This document shows, in pieces, positions 8,871 to 18,847 of a stretch of DNA of 64,000 bases. A program made the position numbers and the translations under genes. Numbering within the stretch: position 1 is the stretch's first letter; each line of letters opens with the position of its first letter. The DNA is from DATKWD01 sp963704815 (lineage in GTDB: Bacteria > Actinomycetota > Acidimicrobiia > Acidimicrobiales > Salinilacustritrichaceae). The stretch spans positions 124,001 to 188,000 of the forward strand of contig CAVPHU010000012.1 in assembly GCA_963704815.1 (NCBI GenBank), written 5' to 3'. A model generated the notes under the pieces. That model was given only the letters and a program-made list of their open reading frames with translations, was not told where the DNA came from and made no database searches.

Positions 8871-10325
8871 TCAGCGCAGGACGGGGCATGCGTCGAACCA
8901 CTCCCGGTCCTGGCTGCGCATCCAGTCGGCGCAATGGGCGGGACCCCAGCCGCCGGGCTCATAGACCTCGAGGGCCGGCGCGGCCGGGCTCTCCCACGCC
9001 CCCATGATCGGGTCGATGATCCCCCAGGCGAGCTCGACCTCGTCGCTTCGGGCGAAGAGGCTGGCGTCGCCGGTCGCCACGTCCTGGAGCAGACGTTCGT
9101 AGGCGTCCGGCGACGGCCCGGGAAATGCCCGGCGGAAGTCGAAGTCGAGCTCGGTCATCTGCAGCCGCATGCCGGCATCGGGCACCTTGGTCTGGAAGTG
9201 CAGCTGGATACCTTCGGCAGGTTGGATCTGAACCACGAGACGGTTCGAGTCGAACGCGGGACGGTCGCCGAACAACATGTGCGGCGGCTCCCGGAACTGG
9301 ACGACGATCTGCGTGGTCCGACAGGACATGCCCTTGCCGCTGCGGAGGTAGAAGGGGACGCCTTGCCAGCGCCAGTTGTCGATGAACAGCTTCAGCGCGG
9401 TGAACGTCGCGGTCTCACTCGCCGCCGCGACGCCTTGCTCGTCGCGGTAGCCGGCGTATTGGCCGCGGAGGGTGCTCTGGGCGAAGTCGGCCCCGTGAAG
9501 GGCGCGCACCGCCTCGAGGATCTTGACCTTCTCGTTCCGGATTGCGTCGGCCTCGGAGCGGGCCGGGGCCTCCATCGCCGTGATCATCATGAGCTGTAGC
9601 AGGTGGTTCTGGACCATGTCGCGCAAGACGCCGGCCTTGTCGTAGTACGGGCCCCGCGAGCCCACCAGCACCTCTTCGGCAACGGTGATCTGCACATGGT
9701 CCACGTAGTTCCGGTTCCACACCGGCTCGAAGATGCTGTTCGCGAAGCGCAGGACCAAGAGGTTCTGCACCGTCTCCTTACCGAGATAGTGGTCGATCCG
9801 GTACACCTGGTCTTCGGAGAACCACCGGTGGATGACCTCGTTGAGGTGTCGGGCGGACGGCAGGTCGGTGCCGAACGGCTTCTCGATCACCACCCGGCTC
9901 TTTCGGTCGTGTGACTGCTCGGACAGACCACTCTCGCCGATGTGCTCGAGCGCAGCCTCGTACAACGAGGGTGCCGTGGCCAGGTACAGGATGCGGTCGG
10001 CTTGCCCGTGATCGAGTTCGTCCAGGCGGTCCCGGAGAATGGCCAGGTCACCAGCTGCGGTCACGTCGCCGGCGACGTAGCGGATCGACTCGGCGAAGGA
10101 CTGCCACGACGAGGCGCGGTAGTCGTGCGGGAGGTGCTCCCGGGCAGCGGCTTCGAGGAGGTTGCGGAACTCGTCGTCCGCCAGGTCGCTTCGCGACATG
10201 CCGACGATGGTGCTGCCCTCGGGCAGGCGACCCCGGAGGTGGAGCCGATACAGCGCCGGCACGAGCTTGCGACGGGTGAGGTCGCCCGACGCTCCGAAGA
10301 GGACGAAGGTCCACGGCGTCGTCAC
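8871..10325 (-). CDS. zwf: Glucose-6-phosphate 1-dehydrogenase
   Basis: A 484-residue enzyme oxidising glucose-6-phosphate to 6-phosphogluconolactone with NADP, the entry step of the oxidative pentose phosphate pathway. The dinucleotide-binding site reads FGASGDLTRRKLVPALY at residues 8-24, EKPFGTDL is conserved, and the active site RIDHYLGKE is intact. Length is normal. The GTG start at 10325 overlaps the gnd stop by 4 bp (GTGA), so the enzymes of steps one and three are co-translated. Confidence 0.97.
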   Translation of the reverse strand: MTTPWTFVLFGASGDLTRRKLVPALYRLHLRGRLPEGSTIVGMSRSDLADDEFRNLLEAAAREHLPHDYRASSWQSFAESIRYVAGDVTAAGDLAILRDRLDELDHGQADRILYLATAPSLYEAALEHIGESGLSEQSHDRKSRVVIEKPFGTDLPSARHLNEVIHRWFSEDQVYRIDHYLGKETVQNLLVLRFANSIFEPVWNRNYVDHVQITVAEEVLVGSRGPYYDKAGVLRDMVQNHLLQLMMITAMEAPARSEADAIRNEKVKILEAVRALHGADFAQSTLRGQYAGYRDEQGVAAASETATFTALKLFIDNWRWQGVPFYLRSGKGMSCRTTQIVVQFREPPHMLFGDRPAFDSNRLVVQIQPAEGIQLHFQTKVPDAGMRLQMTELDFDFRRAFPGPSPDAYERLLQDVATGDASLFARSDEVELAWGIIDPIMGAWESPAAPALEVYEPGGWGPAHCADWMRSQDREWFDACPVLR

Positions 10326-11773
10326 AGGGTGTAGCTCCCAGACGTCGCGCCGCCACCGGTGCCCGCCCAGTCGGTGTGGAAGAACTGCCCTCGGGGGTGG
10401 TCGACTCGCTCGTAGGTGTGTGCGCCGAAGTAGTCGCGTTGCGCTTGGATCAGACTGGCCGAGCCCCTGGAGGTCCGCAGACCGTCGTAGAAGGTCAACG
10501 CCGACGCGAACGCGGGGACCGGCACGCCGGCCTCGATCGCGGACAGCACGGTGGTTCGGAGGCCGTCGGCCGCCTGGGTCATGGCGTCGGTGAAGAATCC
10601 GTCGAACAGCAGATTCTCGAGCTCCGGGTCTTGGTCGTAGGCGGCGGCGATGTCGTCCAGGAACGCAGCCCGAATGATGCACCCACCGCGCCACAAGCGG
10701 GCGATGACGCCCGGATCGAGATTCCAGCCATGGGTCGCGGAGGCGTCGGCGAGGAGCATGAACCCCTGTGCATACGACACCAGCTTTGCGGCATACACCG
10801 CGTCGGCGACCGTGTCAGCGGCCAGCCCGGCCCCGATCGTCGGTGGCTGCGAATGGAACAGCTCCGCGGAACGGGCTCGCAGCTCGACGAAGGACGAGAG
10901 CATGCGTGCACCGACCGCCTCGGTGACGAGCATCATCGGCTGCCCGAGTTCCATCGCCGAGATGGCGGTCCACTTCCCGGTGCCCTTCTGCCCGGCGGCG
11001 TCGAGGATGACGTCGATCATCGGGGTGCCGTCGATGTCGGTGGCGGCCAGGATGTCGGCGGTGATCTCGACCAGATAGGACTGCAGTCGGCCCTGGTTCC
11101 ATTCGGCGAACCGATCGGCCATATCAGCAGGGGCGAGCCCCATGGCCCGCATGGTGGCGTAGGCCTCGGCGAGCACCTGCATGTCGCCGTACTCGATCCC
11201 GTTGTGGATCATCTTCACGAAGTGGCCGGACCCCTCCGGCCCGATCCAATCGCAGCAGGGCTCGTCGAGGCCGGGCCCGGCCTTCGCAGCGATGGTCTGC
11301 AGCATCTCGGCGATGTGGGGCCACGCGTCGGCCGAACCACCAGGCATGATCGACGGGCCGTGGCGGGCCCCGTCCTCTCCGCCGGACACACCGGCGCCGA
11401 CGTAGTGCACGCCGGCACCTCGAGACGTCTCCAGGCGGCGAGTTGTGTCCGTGTAGAGCGAGTTCCCGCCATCGATCACGATGTCGCCGGGGTCGAGCAG
11501 CGGCACGAGGTCGTCGAGGACGGCATCCACCGCAGCGCCTGCCTTCACCAACACGATGATCCGTCGCGGCCGCTCCAGACTCGACACCATTTCGTCGAGC
11601 GTGGCCGCCGCTCGTACGTCCTGTCCGCTGGTCGTCGACGAGACGAAGTCCTCGGTCGTCGACCAGGTCCGGTTGTAGACCGCAACCGAGAACCCGTTGT
11701 CGGCGAGGTTGAGCACCAAGTTCTGTCCCATGACGGCCAGGCCGATCAAGCCGACGTCCGCGCCCAGGCTCAT
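10322..11773 (-). CDS. gnd: 6-phosphogluconate dehydrogenase, decarboxylating
   Basis: A 483-residue enzyme converting 6-phosphogluconate to ribulose-5-phosphate with CO2 and NADPH. It begins with an NADP-binding GLIGLAVMGQNL. The catalytic block contains GVSGGEDGARHGPSIMPGG and HFVKMIHNGIEYGDMQ with the catalytic Lys, and further conserved marks are GQKGTGKW and WRGGCIIRA. Length matches the long (about 470-480 residue) class. It is the first gene of a gnd-zwf operon. The start ATG 11773 sits about 120 bp from the divergent photolyase-related gene. Confidence 0.97.
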   Translation of the reverse strand: MSLGADVGLIGLAVMGQNLVLNLADNGFSVAVYNRTWSTTEDFVSSTTSGQDVRAAATLDEMVSSLERPRRIIVLVKAGAAVDAVLDDLVPLLDPGDIVIDGGNSLYTDTTRRLETSRGAGVHYVGAGVSGGEDGARHGPSIMPGGSADAWPHIAEMLQTIAAKAGPGLDEPCCDWIGPEGSGHFVKMIHNGIEYGDMQVLAEAYATMRAMGLAPADMADRFAEWNQGRLQSYLVEITADILAATDIDGTPMIDVILDAAGQKGTGKWTAISAMELGQPMMLVTEAVGARMLSSFVELRARSAELFHSQPPTIGAGLAADTVADAVYAAKLVSYAQGFMLLADASATHGWNLDPGVIARLWRGGCIIRAAFLDDIAAAYDQDPELENLLFDGFFTDAMTQAADGLRTTVLSAIEAGVPVPAFASALTFYDGLRTSRGSASLIQAQRDYFGAHTYERVDHPRGQFFHTDWAGTGGGATSGSYTL

Positions 11774-11891
11774 CTCGTTGTCCGCTGCTGGTCGTCCATC
11801 GGAGCACCGTAGCGAGGTGGGAATCGACCGTCGCCACCGCACGACGACTGCCGGGGGCGGATCGGCAGGGCCGACGCGCCACACTGCGGGG

Positions 11892-13088
11892 GTGACCCGA
11901 CTGCGACTTCCCGCTGCGACTCGCAATGCGGTCGAGGCGTTCGTGGCCGAACACCTGGGCCACCTGGTCGACGGGACGGTCGCCGGATCACCCTCGATCC
12001 GAGGCGGCCAGCGGTCGGCCGATGCCGCGCTGGCTGCCTTCGACGTCTCCGGCTACGCCGGCAGCCGCAACGAGGTCGCCCCGGTCGAGCGTCGCGGCGC
12101 CTCACGCCTGTCGCCCTACATCCGCCACGGACTGTTCACCCTCGCTGATGTCTGGGACACGGTTGCCGGTGGTCCCGGGCGCGATGTGCGGAAGTTCCGG
12201 GACGAACTGCTGTGGCAGGAGTACGCACGCCACTGGTACGCGCGCCTGGGTCGCGCATCGGCTGAGCCGCTGCGGCGACGACTCGCGACGACCGAGCCCG
12301 GCGACGGGTGGGACCGGATGCTGCCCTGTCTGAACGCGGCCGTGGGCGAGCTCGAGCACGACGGCTGGCTGGTGAACCAGGCGCGCATGTGGCTGGCGAG
12401 CGATTGGACGGTGCGCCACGGGCAGGACTGGCGCCGGGGCGAGGATCGGTTCTTCCGCCACCTGCTCGATGGGTCGCGGGCTGCCAACCGTCTCGGCTGG
12501 CAGTGGACCACCGGCCTCGGCTCCTCGAAGCCCTACGGCTTCAGCCGCTACCAGGTGGAACGGCGGGCCCCCGGGCTCTGCCAGCGGTGCGTGCATCGCA
12601 ATGCCTGCCCGATCGAGGACTGGCCAGACGAGCGACCAATGGTGTCTGTCGAGTGGCCGCAAGAGGTCGACCTCACCGGCCCGGACCGGTGCGTTGCGAA
12701 CGGTGAACCCGACACCGTCTGGCTCACCGCCGAGTCACTGGGGCACTCCGATCCGGCACTGGTCGCGAACCCCGAGCTGCCCGCGGTCTTCGTGTTCGAC
12801 GAGCCACTGCTCGCCCGCCTTCGCCTCAACGGCAAGCGCCTCGTGTTCTTGACAGAGACACTCGTCGAGCTCACCGAGGTTCGGCCGGTCGAGCTCCACC
12901 TCGGCGATCCGGCCATCGAGCTGCGCGGCCGCTCGCTCGCCGTCACCCACGCACCGGTCCCCGGCTTCGAGAACCGAGCCGCAGCGCTGAGCCCGGTCGA
13001 GACCCACCCGTGGCCATGGCTCCGAGCGCCCCGCCCGGGTTCGGTGAAGTCCTTCAGCGCCTGGCGCAAGCGAGTGGAACGGTCGTGA
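11892..13088 (+). CDS. Photolyase-related FAD-binding protein with permuted domain order
   Basis: A 398-residue protein. Residues 1 to about 225 match the FAD-binding helical domain of DNA photolyases and cryptochromes: SRLSPYIRHGLFTLADVW, LLWQEYARHWY, LVNQARMWLASDW and WQWTTGLGSSKPYGFSRYQ. A three-Cys segment follows (CQRC...ACPIEDWP). The C-terminal third, VFVFDEPLLARLRLNGKRL to HLGDP, resembles the alpha/beta antenna domain that normally lies at the N-terminus of photolyases. Blue-light or DNA-repair function is inferred, not shown. GTG 11892 was taken as the start, where similarity begins. Its stop overlaps the DUF2256 gene by 4 bp. Confidence 0.8.
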   Translation: MTRLRLPAATRNAVEAFVAEHLGHLVDGTVAGSPSIRGGQRSADAALAAFDVSGYAGSRNEVAPVERRGASRLSPYIRHGLFTLADVWDTVAGGPGRDVRKFRDELLWQEYARHWYARLGRASAEPLRRRLATTEPGDGWDRMLPCLNAAVGELEHDGWLVNQARMWLASDWTVRHGQDWRRGEDRFFRHLLDGSRAANRLGWQWTTGLGSSKPYGFSRYQVERRAPGLCQRCVHRNACPIEDWPDERPMVSVEWPQEVDLTGPDRCVANGEPDTVWLTAESLGHSDPALVANPELPAVFVFDEPLLARLRLNGKRLVFLTETLVELTEVRPVELHLGDPAIELRGRSLAVTHAPVPGFENRAAALSPVETHPWPWLRAPRPGSVKSFSAWRKRVERS

Positions 13089-13456
13089 GCAGCCCAGGCG
13101 AGTCCAAGACGTGCGCGTCGTGCGGCCGGACCATGTCGTGGCGCAAGGCGTGGGCGAAGAACTGGGACGAGGTCAGGTACTGCTCCGAAGGGTGTCGAAA
13201 GCGCAAGATCCGCTCCGTCGACACGGCACTCGAGACGGCCATCCTCAACCTGCTCCGCCAACGCGCCAGCGGCGCGACGATCTGCCCGAGCGAGGCAGCG
13301 AAAGAGGTCGATCCCGACCACTGGCGAGATCTGTTGGAGCCCGCCCGCCGCGCATCGCGCCGACTCGCCGCCGCGCAGCAGGTCGTCATCACCCAAGGAG
13401 GCCGCGCCGTCGACCCCTCGACGGCAAAGGGCGCGATCAGGCTCTCCCGCACCTGA
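13085..13456 (+). CDS. DUF2256 and DUF3253 domain-containing protein
   Basis: A 123-residue two-domain protein. Residues 8-40 form a DUF2256-type zinc ribbon with Cys10, Cys13, Cys33 and Cys37 around WRKAWAKNWDEVRYC. Residues about 45-120 are a DUF3253-type winged-helix-like unit beginning DTALETAILNLLRQRASG and containing CPSEAAKEVDPDHWR. Neither function is established. The GTG start overlaps the upstream stop (GTGA), which implies coupling to the photolyase-related protein. A nucleic-acid-binding accessory role is an inference. Confidence 0.85.
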   Translation: MSSPGESKTCASCGRTMSWRKAWAKNWDEVRYCSEGCRKRKIRSVDTALETAILNLLRQRASGATICPSEAAKEVDPDHWRDLLEPARRASRRLAAAQQVVITQGGRAVDPSTAKGAIRLSRT

Positions 13457-13562
13457 ACCCGAGCCAAGAACCGATCCAGATCTCGCCCCACCACATGACC
13501 AGCGGTCCTGAGGGGAGACAGGAGGAAGGCCAACGGCGGCGAACACTGGCGAACCTCGGCGG

Positions 13563-14237
13563 TCACGGGGCGCTGTCGGAATCGGGTGCTTCAGGATCAC
13601 CGAACATCCGCTCCATCGGGCCCACCGCTGCGTCGACGGTTCGCGAGATCGGATGGCGGTAGTGCTTCAGGAGCATCCGTGTGTCGGTGTGGCCGAGGAG
13701 GTCGGCAATCTGCTCGAGCGGGACCCCGGAAGCGGACAGCAGCGATGCGGCTGAGTGGCGAAGCTCGTTCGGTGACCAGCGACCGAGACCCGCGGCCTCG
13801 GTGAGCACGTTGAGGTCTCGTCGCAGGTTGCTCGGACTCATCGGGGTACCGATGGTCGTGGGGAAGACGAGGTCGAGGTCGATCCAGGTCGTGCCAGCTC
13901 CTAACCGCTCATCCGCCTGGATCCGCTCGTGCGCCTTCAGTGCTTCGACGACCAGGTTCGGGAGCACGAGTGCTCGGCGGGACTTCGGGGTCTTGGGCTA
14001 GCCGAGCACGAGCTTCTCGTGACCGTCGGTGTCGGCGATCCGCTTGCGAGACTGCCGGATGGTGATGACGTGTTCGGCGAGGTCGACATCGGTCCAACGC
14101 AGGCCGCACAGCTCGCCGGGCCGCAGGCCGAGCATGAGCCCGACGGTGACGAGCGGCGCCGAGGCGATCGCCACGGGCGACCTCGAGGAGACTCTGTGCT
14201 TGGTCGACGCTGAGGGATCGTCCGACTCGGGGAGCCC
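13563..14237 (-). pseudogene. Tyrosine recombinase (integrase) fragment with amber codon, cut by IS3
   Basis: The C-terminal catalytic domain of a phage/plasmid-type integrase. It starts at RSLSVDQAQSLLEVARGDRLGA, shifts frame at about 14155 into LMLGLRPGELCGLRWTD with the first catalytic Arg, meets an in-frame TAG at 13998-14000, and continues without frame change through LRHSAASLLSASG, LGHTDTRM and LKHYRH to the end. The N-terminal half is missing: the fragment starts exactly at the inner edge of the IS3 element and no match is seen beyond it. The frameshift could be sequencing error, but the truncation is structural. Confidence 0.8.
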
Positions 14238-15214
14238 TGAAGCGCCCCGGGTTGCGTGACTGCTCGTGTTGTTGGGTGACGGCCTCGTCGGCTGTCGTTG
14301 TCTGACGGTAGTAGTTGTCTTCTGCTTCGATCGGGGTGGTGTCGGTGGTGTCGGTGGCGTCGTTGGTGATCTCGCCATGGAGGCGGCGGTGGTTGAACCA
14401 GTCGACGTAGGTCATCGTCTCGAACTCGACGTCGTCGAGCCCGCGCCAAGGTCCCTGCTTGTGGATCAGTTCCCACTTGTAGAGCCCGTTGAAGCTCTCG
14501 GCCAGGGCGTTGTCGTAGCTGTCACCGCGGCTTCCGACAGAGGCGATGACGCCGTTGTCGGCGAGCCGTTCGGAGTAGCGGATCGACAAATATTGTGAGG
14601 GTTCAACCTGTCGGAATGATGGACCAGCTCAGCGAGGTCACGGCCTGCGCGTTGACGGTTCCACACGGCCATCTCGAGCGCGTCGATCGCGAGGTCCGAT
14701 GGCAGTGACCGGGACGCTTGCCAGCCGACGATCATCCTCGAGTGCACGTCGATGATGAACGCGACGTACACCCATCCGGTGTGGGTCTTGACGTAGGTGA
14801 GATCGGCGACCCAGAGCCGGTTCGGGACCGGCGCCCGGAAGTCGCGTTCGACCAGATCAGCGGGCCTGGCGAGCCGCTCGTCGTGGCGGGTGGTGATCTT
14901 GAAGGCCTTGCCTCGTCTGGCGCCCGACAGGCCCTCGGCGCGCATCAACCGCTCGACGGTGCACCGAGCGACCCTGATCCCCTGCGCGGTTGAGCTGGGC
15001 CCAGATCTTGTCGGCGCCATAGACGAACAGGTTCTCCTCGTAGACCCGGCGGACCTCGACCACCAGCTCGGCGTCGCGTTGGGACCGGGCCGATGGCGGC
15101 CGCTTCTTGGCGACCCAATAGGTGTTCGGGGCGATCCCGCAGCCGTGCTCGCGGAGCACGTTGCAGATCGGCTCGACCCCGAACCTGTCGCGATACGTCG
15201 ATGAACACGATCAC
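14238..15214 (-). pseudogene. IS3 transposase OrfB (DDE integrase), frameshifted
   Basis: The rve-fold transposase reads across three frames: REHGCGIAPNTYWVAKKR, then CTVERLMRAEGLSGARRGK, NRLWVADLTYVKTHTGWVY with the first Asp, IIDVHSRMIVGWQ, ELVHHSDR with the second Asp, and after a further shift SYDNALAESFNGLYKWELI with the catalytic Glu, ending at YYRQTTTADEAVTQ. Shifts lie near 15200, 14985 and 14605. The last frame has no stop at the IS end and runs into the integrase sequence. OrfB normally depends on a frameshift from OrfA, but three further shifts are not normal. Confidence 0.8.
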
Positions 15215-15546
15215 TTCTTGGACTGGCGGTCGAGCTCCGCCCCGAAGAAATGCGCAGCCGATTTCAAGATCTCGTTCACGCGGCGCAGCTCCTTCACTTC
15301 CCGCTCGAGGTCCTTGATCTGTGCTCGCTCCTCGGTCGTGAGCCCGGGGCGTTGCCCTGCGTCGGTCTCAGCCCGACGCACCCACAACCGCAAGGTCTCG
15401 TGATGCACATCGAGCTTCTCCGCGATCGAACAGATCGCCTTCCACTGCGACGGGTACGCGTCCTGGTGATCGAACACCATCCGGACGGCACGCTCACGGA
15501 CCTCGTCGGGATACCGACCCGGCCGCCGTTGCTTCTTCTCTGACAT
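15211..15546 (-). CDS. IS3 transposase OrfA (helix-turn-helix)
   Basis: An intact 111-residue OrfA. It has an N-terminal helix-turn-helix of the transposase_8 type (RYPDEVRERAVRMVFDHQ, then HHETLRLWVRRAE) and a C-terminal leucine-zipper coiled coil, DLEREVKELRRVNEILKSAA. It binds the IS ends and is fused to OrfB by programmed -1 frameshifting in this family. The stop overlaps the OrfB GTG by four bases. Confidence 0.92.
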   Translation of the reverse strand: MSEKKQRRPGRYPDEVRERAVRMVFDHQDAYPSQWKAICSIAEKLDVHHETLRLWVRRAETDAGQRPGLTTEERAQIKDLEREVKELRRVNEILKSAAHFFGAELDRQSKK

Positions 15547-15778
15547 CTGCTCATCCTCTCAAGAGAACAAGCAGTCACCGATCCCGGGGCGCTTCAATCG
15601 GTGGGCGCGTCCTCGAGTCGGCGGTTGCGGACACGTCGCCGACCCTGCGTCGCGCTCCACATCGGATGGCAGCTGAGCCCGACGAGTCCAGTTCGCGCAG
15701 GTTCTCCGGTGATCCGCTCCCTTCGCTCGGGCGCGACCACGATCACCGCCGGGAGATCGCCGTCTAGTCTCGGGAGCC

Positions 15779-18441
15779 GTGCTATCGAGCGGACCGTCGG
15801 GGACCGTCGCGTTCTTGTTCACCGACATCGAAGGTTCGACCCGACTCTGGGAAGAGAACGGCGACGAGATGGCCGAGGCGCTCGCTCGGCACGACGTGAT
15901 CGTCCGCGAAGCGCTCGAGAACCACCGCGGGTACGTGTTCGCCACGGGCGGCGACGGGTTCGCGGTCGCTTTCGCAACCGCGACCGATGCGCTCGCGGCT
16001 GCGTCCGCAGCGCAGCGGATGCTCGCTCGGGAGCCCTGGGGCCGCACGGTCATCCGGGTTCGCATGGGCCTCCACGTCGGGGAGGCCCACGAGCGCGACG
16101 GTGACTACTTCGGGCCGACGCTGAATCGGGCGGCGCGGATCATGGCCGCCGGCCACGGAGGACAGATCCTCGCATCGCAGGCGTTCGCCGAGGTATGCGA
16201 ATCCGGCGACTTGGTCGATCTGGGTGAGCATCGCCTCCGCGACCTCTCCGGCCCTCAGCGGGTCCACCAGGTCGGGTCGGGGGAGTTCCCGGAGATCCGG
16301 AGCATCGACGCCTTCCCCTCGAACCTGCCGCGACAGCTCTCGACATTCGTCGGCCGTGAGGCCCAGGTCGAGCAGTTGGTGAGCGACCTCCGAGGGAACG
16401 ACCTCGTGACCCTGACCGGGACCGGTGGGGTGGGCAAGACCCGGCTGGCCTTGCAGGCGAGCGCCGAGGCGCTGCCGAAGTTCCCGGACGGGGCGTGGTT
16501 CGTCGACCTCTCGACGATTCAGGATCCGGTGCAGCTGCCAGCCCACATCGCAAAGGTGCTCGACGTCAAGGAGCGAGCAGAGGAACCGCTCACCACGACC
16601 TTGCGCGACCGGCTCGGGCAGCTGCGCGCCGTGATCGTGCTGGACAACGGCGAGCACGTCGTCGAGGCGCTCGCGGACCTGGTCGTGGAGCTCCTGTCGC
16701 GGGAGCTCGCAGCGACGTTGCTGGTCACGAGTCGAGAGCCGCTCGGTCTCGACGGTGAGGTGATTCGTCGAGTGGCATCGCTCGCCTCCACCGAGGCCTT
16801 GGACCTGTTCACCCAACGGGCCACCGACGTCCGCGGTGACGTGGACTTCGACCGGCACCACGCCGACGTGATCGAGATCTGCGAGCGGCTCGACGGCATC
16901 CCGCTCGCCGTCGAGCTCGCAGCGGCGCGATCGAGATCGATGTCGCCAGCCGACATCCTCGAGCGACTCGACGAGCGGTTCCGGTTGCTGTCCGGTGGCC
17001 GTCGTCGCGCGGCGAGCGCCATCAGACGCTCCTGGCCACGGTCGAGTGGTCCTACGACCTGCTCGACCACGACGAGCGGGTGCTCTTCGATCGGCTCGCG
17101 GTCTTCAACGGTGGCTTCTCGCTCGAGGCCGCCGAGGCGGTGTGCAGCGGCGACCCGATCGACGAGCTCGACGTCGTCGACCTGCTCGATCGCCTCGTCG
17201 ACAAGTCGATGGCGCTCGCGTACGAGTCCGGCGGTCGATCCCGCTACCGGCTGCTCGAAACGTTGCGCCAGTTCGGTGAGTCCAGGCTCGTCGAGGGTGG
17301 GACGGCCGACGACTTTCGCGAGCGGCACCTCGGGTACTACTCGGAGCTGGTCGACCGCTGGTCGCCGCGGATTCGATCGGCCGAGCAGGAGCTGGCGGTG
17401 TCCGAGCTCGATGCGGAGCGGGCCAACATCAACGCGGCGCTCGAGCGCCTCGCCGAATGTGAAAGATGGGACGAGTTCCACCGGAACTTCGCAGCACCCA
17501 TGGGCTTGTGGACCTCGGCTGCGGGGCCCGACGGCGTTCGCTGGGCCCACGAACTCGTCGACCACATCGCCGATCTCGATGGACCCGACCGACCCGGGGC
17601 CCTCGCCGACGCCGCATACGTCCTCTTCAACGCCGGGAGGTACGCAACGGGCATCGAGATCGCCGAACGCGCGATCGAGGCCGCGGAGGAGGCCGGGTCG
17701 GAGCCGTCGCCGCACGCTTGGTACTGCATCGCGGTCTGGCGGATCTTTGGCGGCGACCTCCCCGGGGCGGTTGCGGCTGCGGACGAGGGAGGACGCATCG
17801 CCCGAGACCGGAGCGATGCGTTCATGGATTTCGCGTTGACCGCCGTTGCTCTCTCGGGCCGCCTCCACCTCGGGGCACCCGGCGTCGAGCAACGCCTCGA
17901 CGAGTTCGTCTCGATCGCTGAGTCCTTCGCCATGCCGACCGTCCTGGCTGTCGCCCGCAACGCCCAGGGGATCCACCACTCCGTGAACGGCGCACACGAG
18001 TCAGCCGAGCGCTCCTTCGCGCAGGCCCTCGAGATCGCTCGAGGCCTGGTGCCCCACATCGCCATCCATGCGTGCTTGGAGCGTGCCCTCGGGCGGTTCC
18101 GATCCGGAGCCGGAGGCGTCATCGAGTCGGTGCGCGAGGCGCTCGACGTGTTCGCTGACTTTCCCGTCCAACCCGACTTGGTGGCGGACATCTGGGCGCT
18201 CGTTGCGACGGTGTGGTTGGAGGACGGACGGCACGAGGATGCGGCGGTCCTCGCGTCGGCGGCCGGGGCGTTGCTGGTGTCGCTGGGCATCCGGGGCCAC
18301 GCCCAGACCGCGTCGTTGCGCACGAAGCTCGGTGACGATCTCGCTGCGCTGATGAGCCCTGGCGAGCTCGACTCGTGCATCGCATCGGCAGGCGAGATGA
18401 CGGCAGCCGACGTCCGCCGCTTCATCCTCGAGCGGATCTGA
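15779..18441 (+). CDS. Class III adenylate cyclase-like / AAA (NB-ARC-type) ATPase / TPR regulator, one frameshift
   Basis: A GTG start behind CGGGAG. Residues 1 to about 170 form a class III nucleotidyl cyclase domain (FLFTDIEGSTRLWE, ATGGDGFAVAF, MGLHVGEAHERDGDYFG). Residues about 190-415 form an STAND-type ATPase with P-loop TGTGGVGKTRLA near 214-221, a Walker B-like VIVLDNGEHV and VTSREPLGL. A single-base shift at about 17005-17015 separates this from the remainder, which reads HQTLLATVEWSYDLLDHDERVLFDRLAVF and then an Ala-rich helical repeat (TPR-like) tail to 18441. Architecture matches large actinobacterial signalling ATPases; target unknown. The joined product is about 887 residues. 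The shift is probably a sequence error. Confidence 0.8.
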
Positions 18442-18847
18442 GCCGGTGGCGTTCCATTGTGGCGTCCATCGCGAACCCTCGCCGTCCGACGTCCTCGGTT
18501 GGGGAGAGAACGCGACCCACAGGTGCCGATCGGGGACACCGTCGTCGAGTGCGACGTTGCCGTGCGACCGCTCCAGACGTGCTGCGACGGATCTCGCCCG
18601 CACGTTGCGTGTGCAGAACGGTTCGAACGGCTCTGATCTCTTGTCCGGACACAGCCTTGCCGAGTGTCATCGTGAGCCTCGCCGGGGCCCTCAGCCCGAG
18701 GGGTACGGTCCGGTCCTGCGCTCGACGATGACTCCACACCTTTGTGGCCGCGTGCTTTGAAGCCGACCTGTCGTGTCGTGCGTTGGGCCTGCAGGTGCGC
18801 ACGATCGCACGGTCGCCAACATGCGTCATACGGAGTAGCCTCGAGGT
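18442..18847. other. 406-bp intergenic stretch
   Basis: No protein similarity, RNA or repeat was recognised on either strand. The last 60 bp, ending CATACGGAGTAGCCTCGAGGT before ATG 18848, probably hold the toxin-antitoxin promoter and ribosome site (GAGGT). Confidence 0.5.

Larger units (their letters stand above)
14238..15596 (-). mobile_element. IS3-family insertion sequence (about 1359 bp)
   Basis: The element carries orfA and orfB of IS3 type. Its ends are 14-bp inverted repeats: TGAAGCGCCCCGGG at 14238-14251 and its reverse complement at 15583-15596. A second conserved inner block, TGACTGCT, lies at each end five bases further in. Three bases flanking each side (CCC and ATC) do not match, so no target duplication is visible, consistent with deletion or recombination after insertion. 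It interrupts the integrase. Confidence 0.85.

Noticed and set aside
8106..15596. An intact integrative element from tRNA-Val to the integrase
   Set aside because: Housekeeping gnd-zwf lie between them and no copy of the tRNA 3' end was seen near the integrase.
18442..18847. A gene upstream of the toxin-antitoxin pair
   Set aside because: Short open frames exist in all frames but none has recognisable similarity, a convincing start or protein-like composition.
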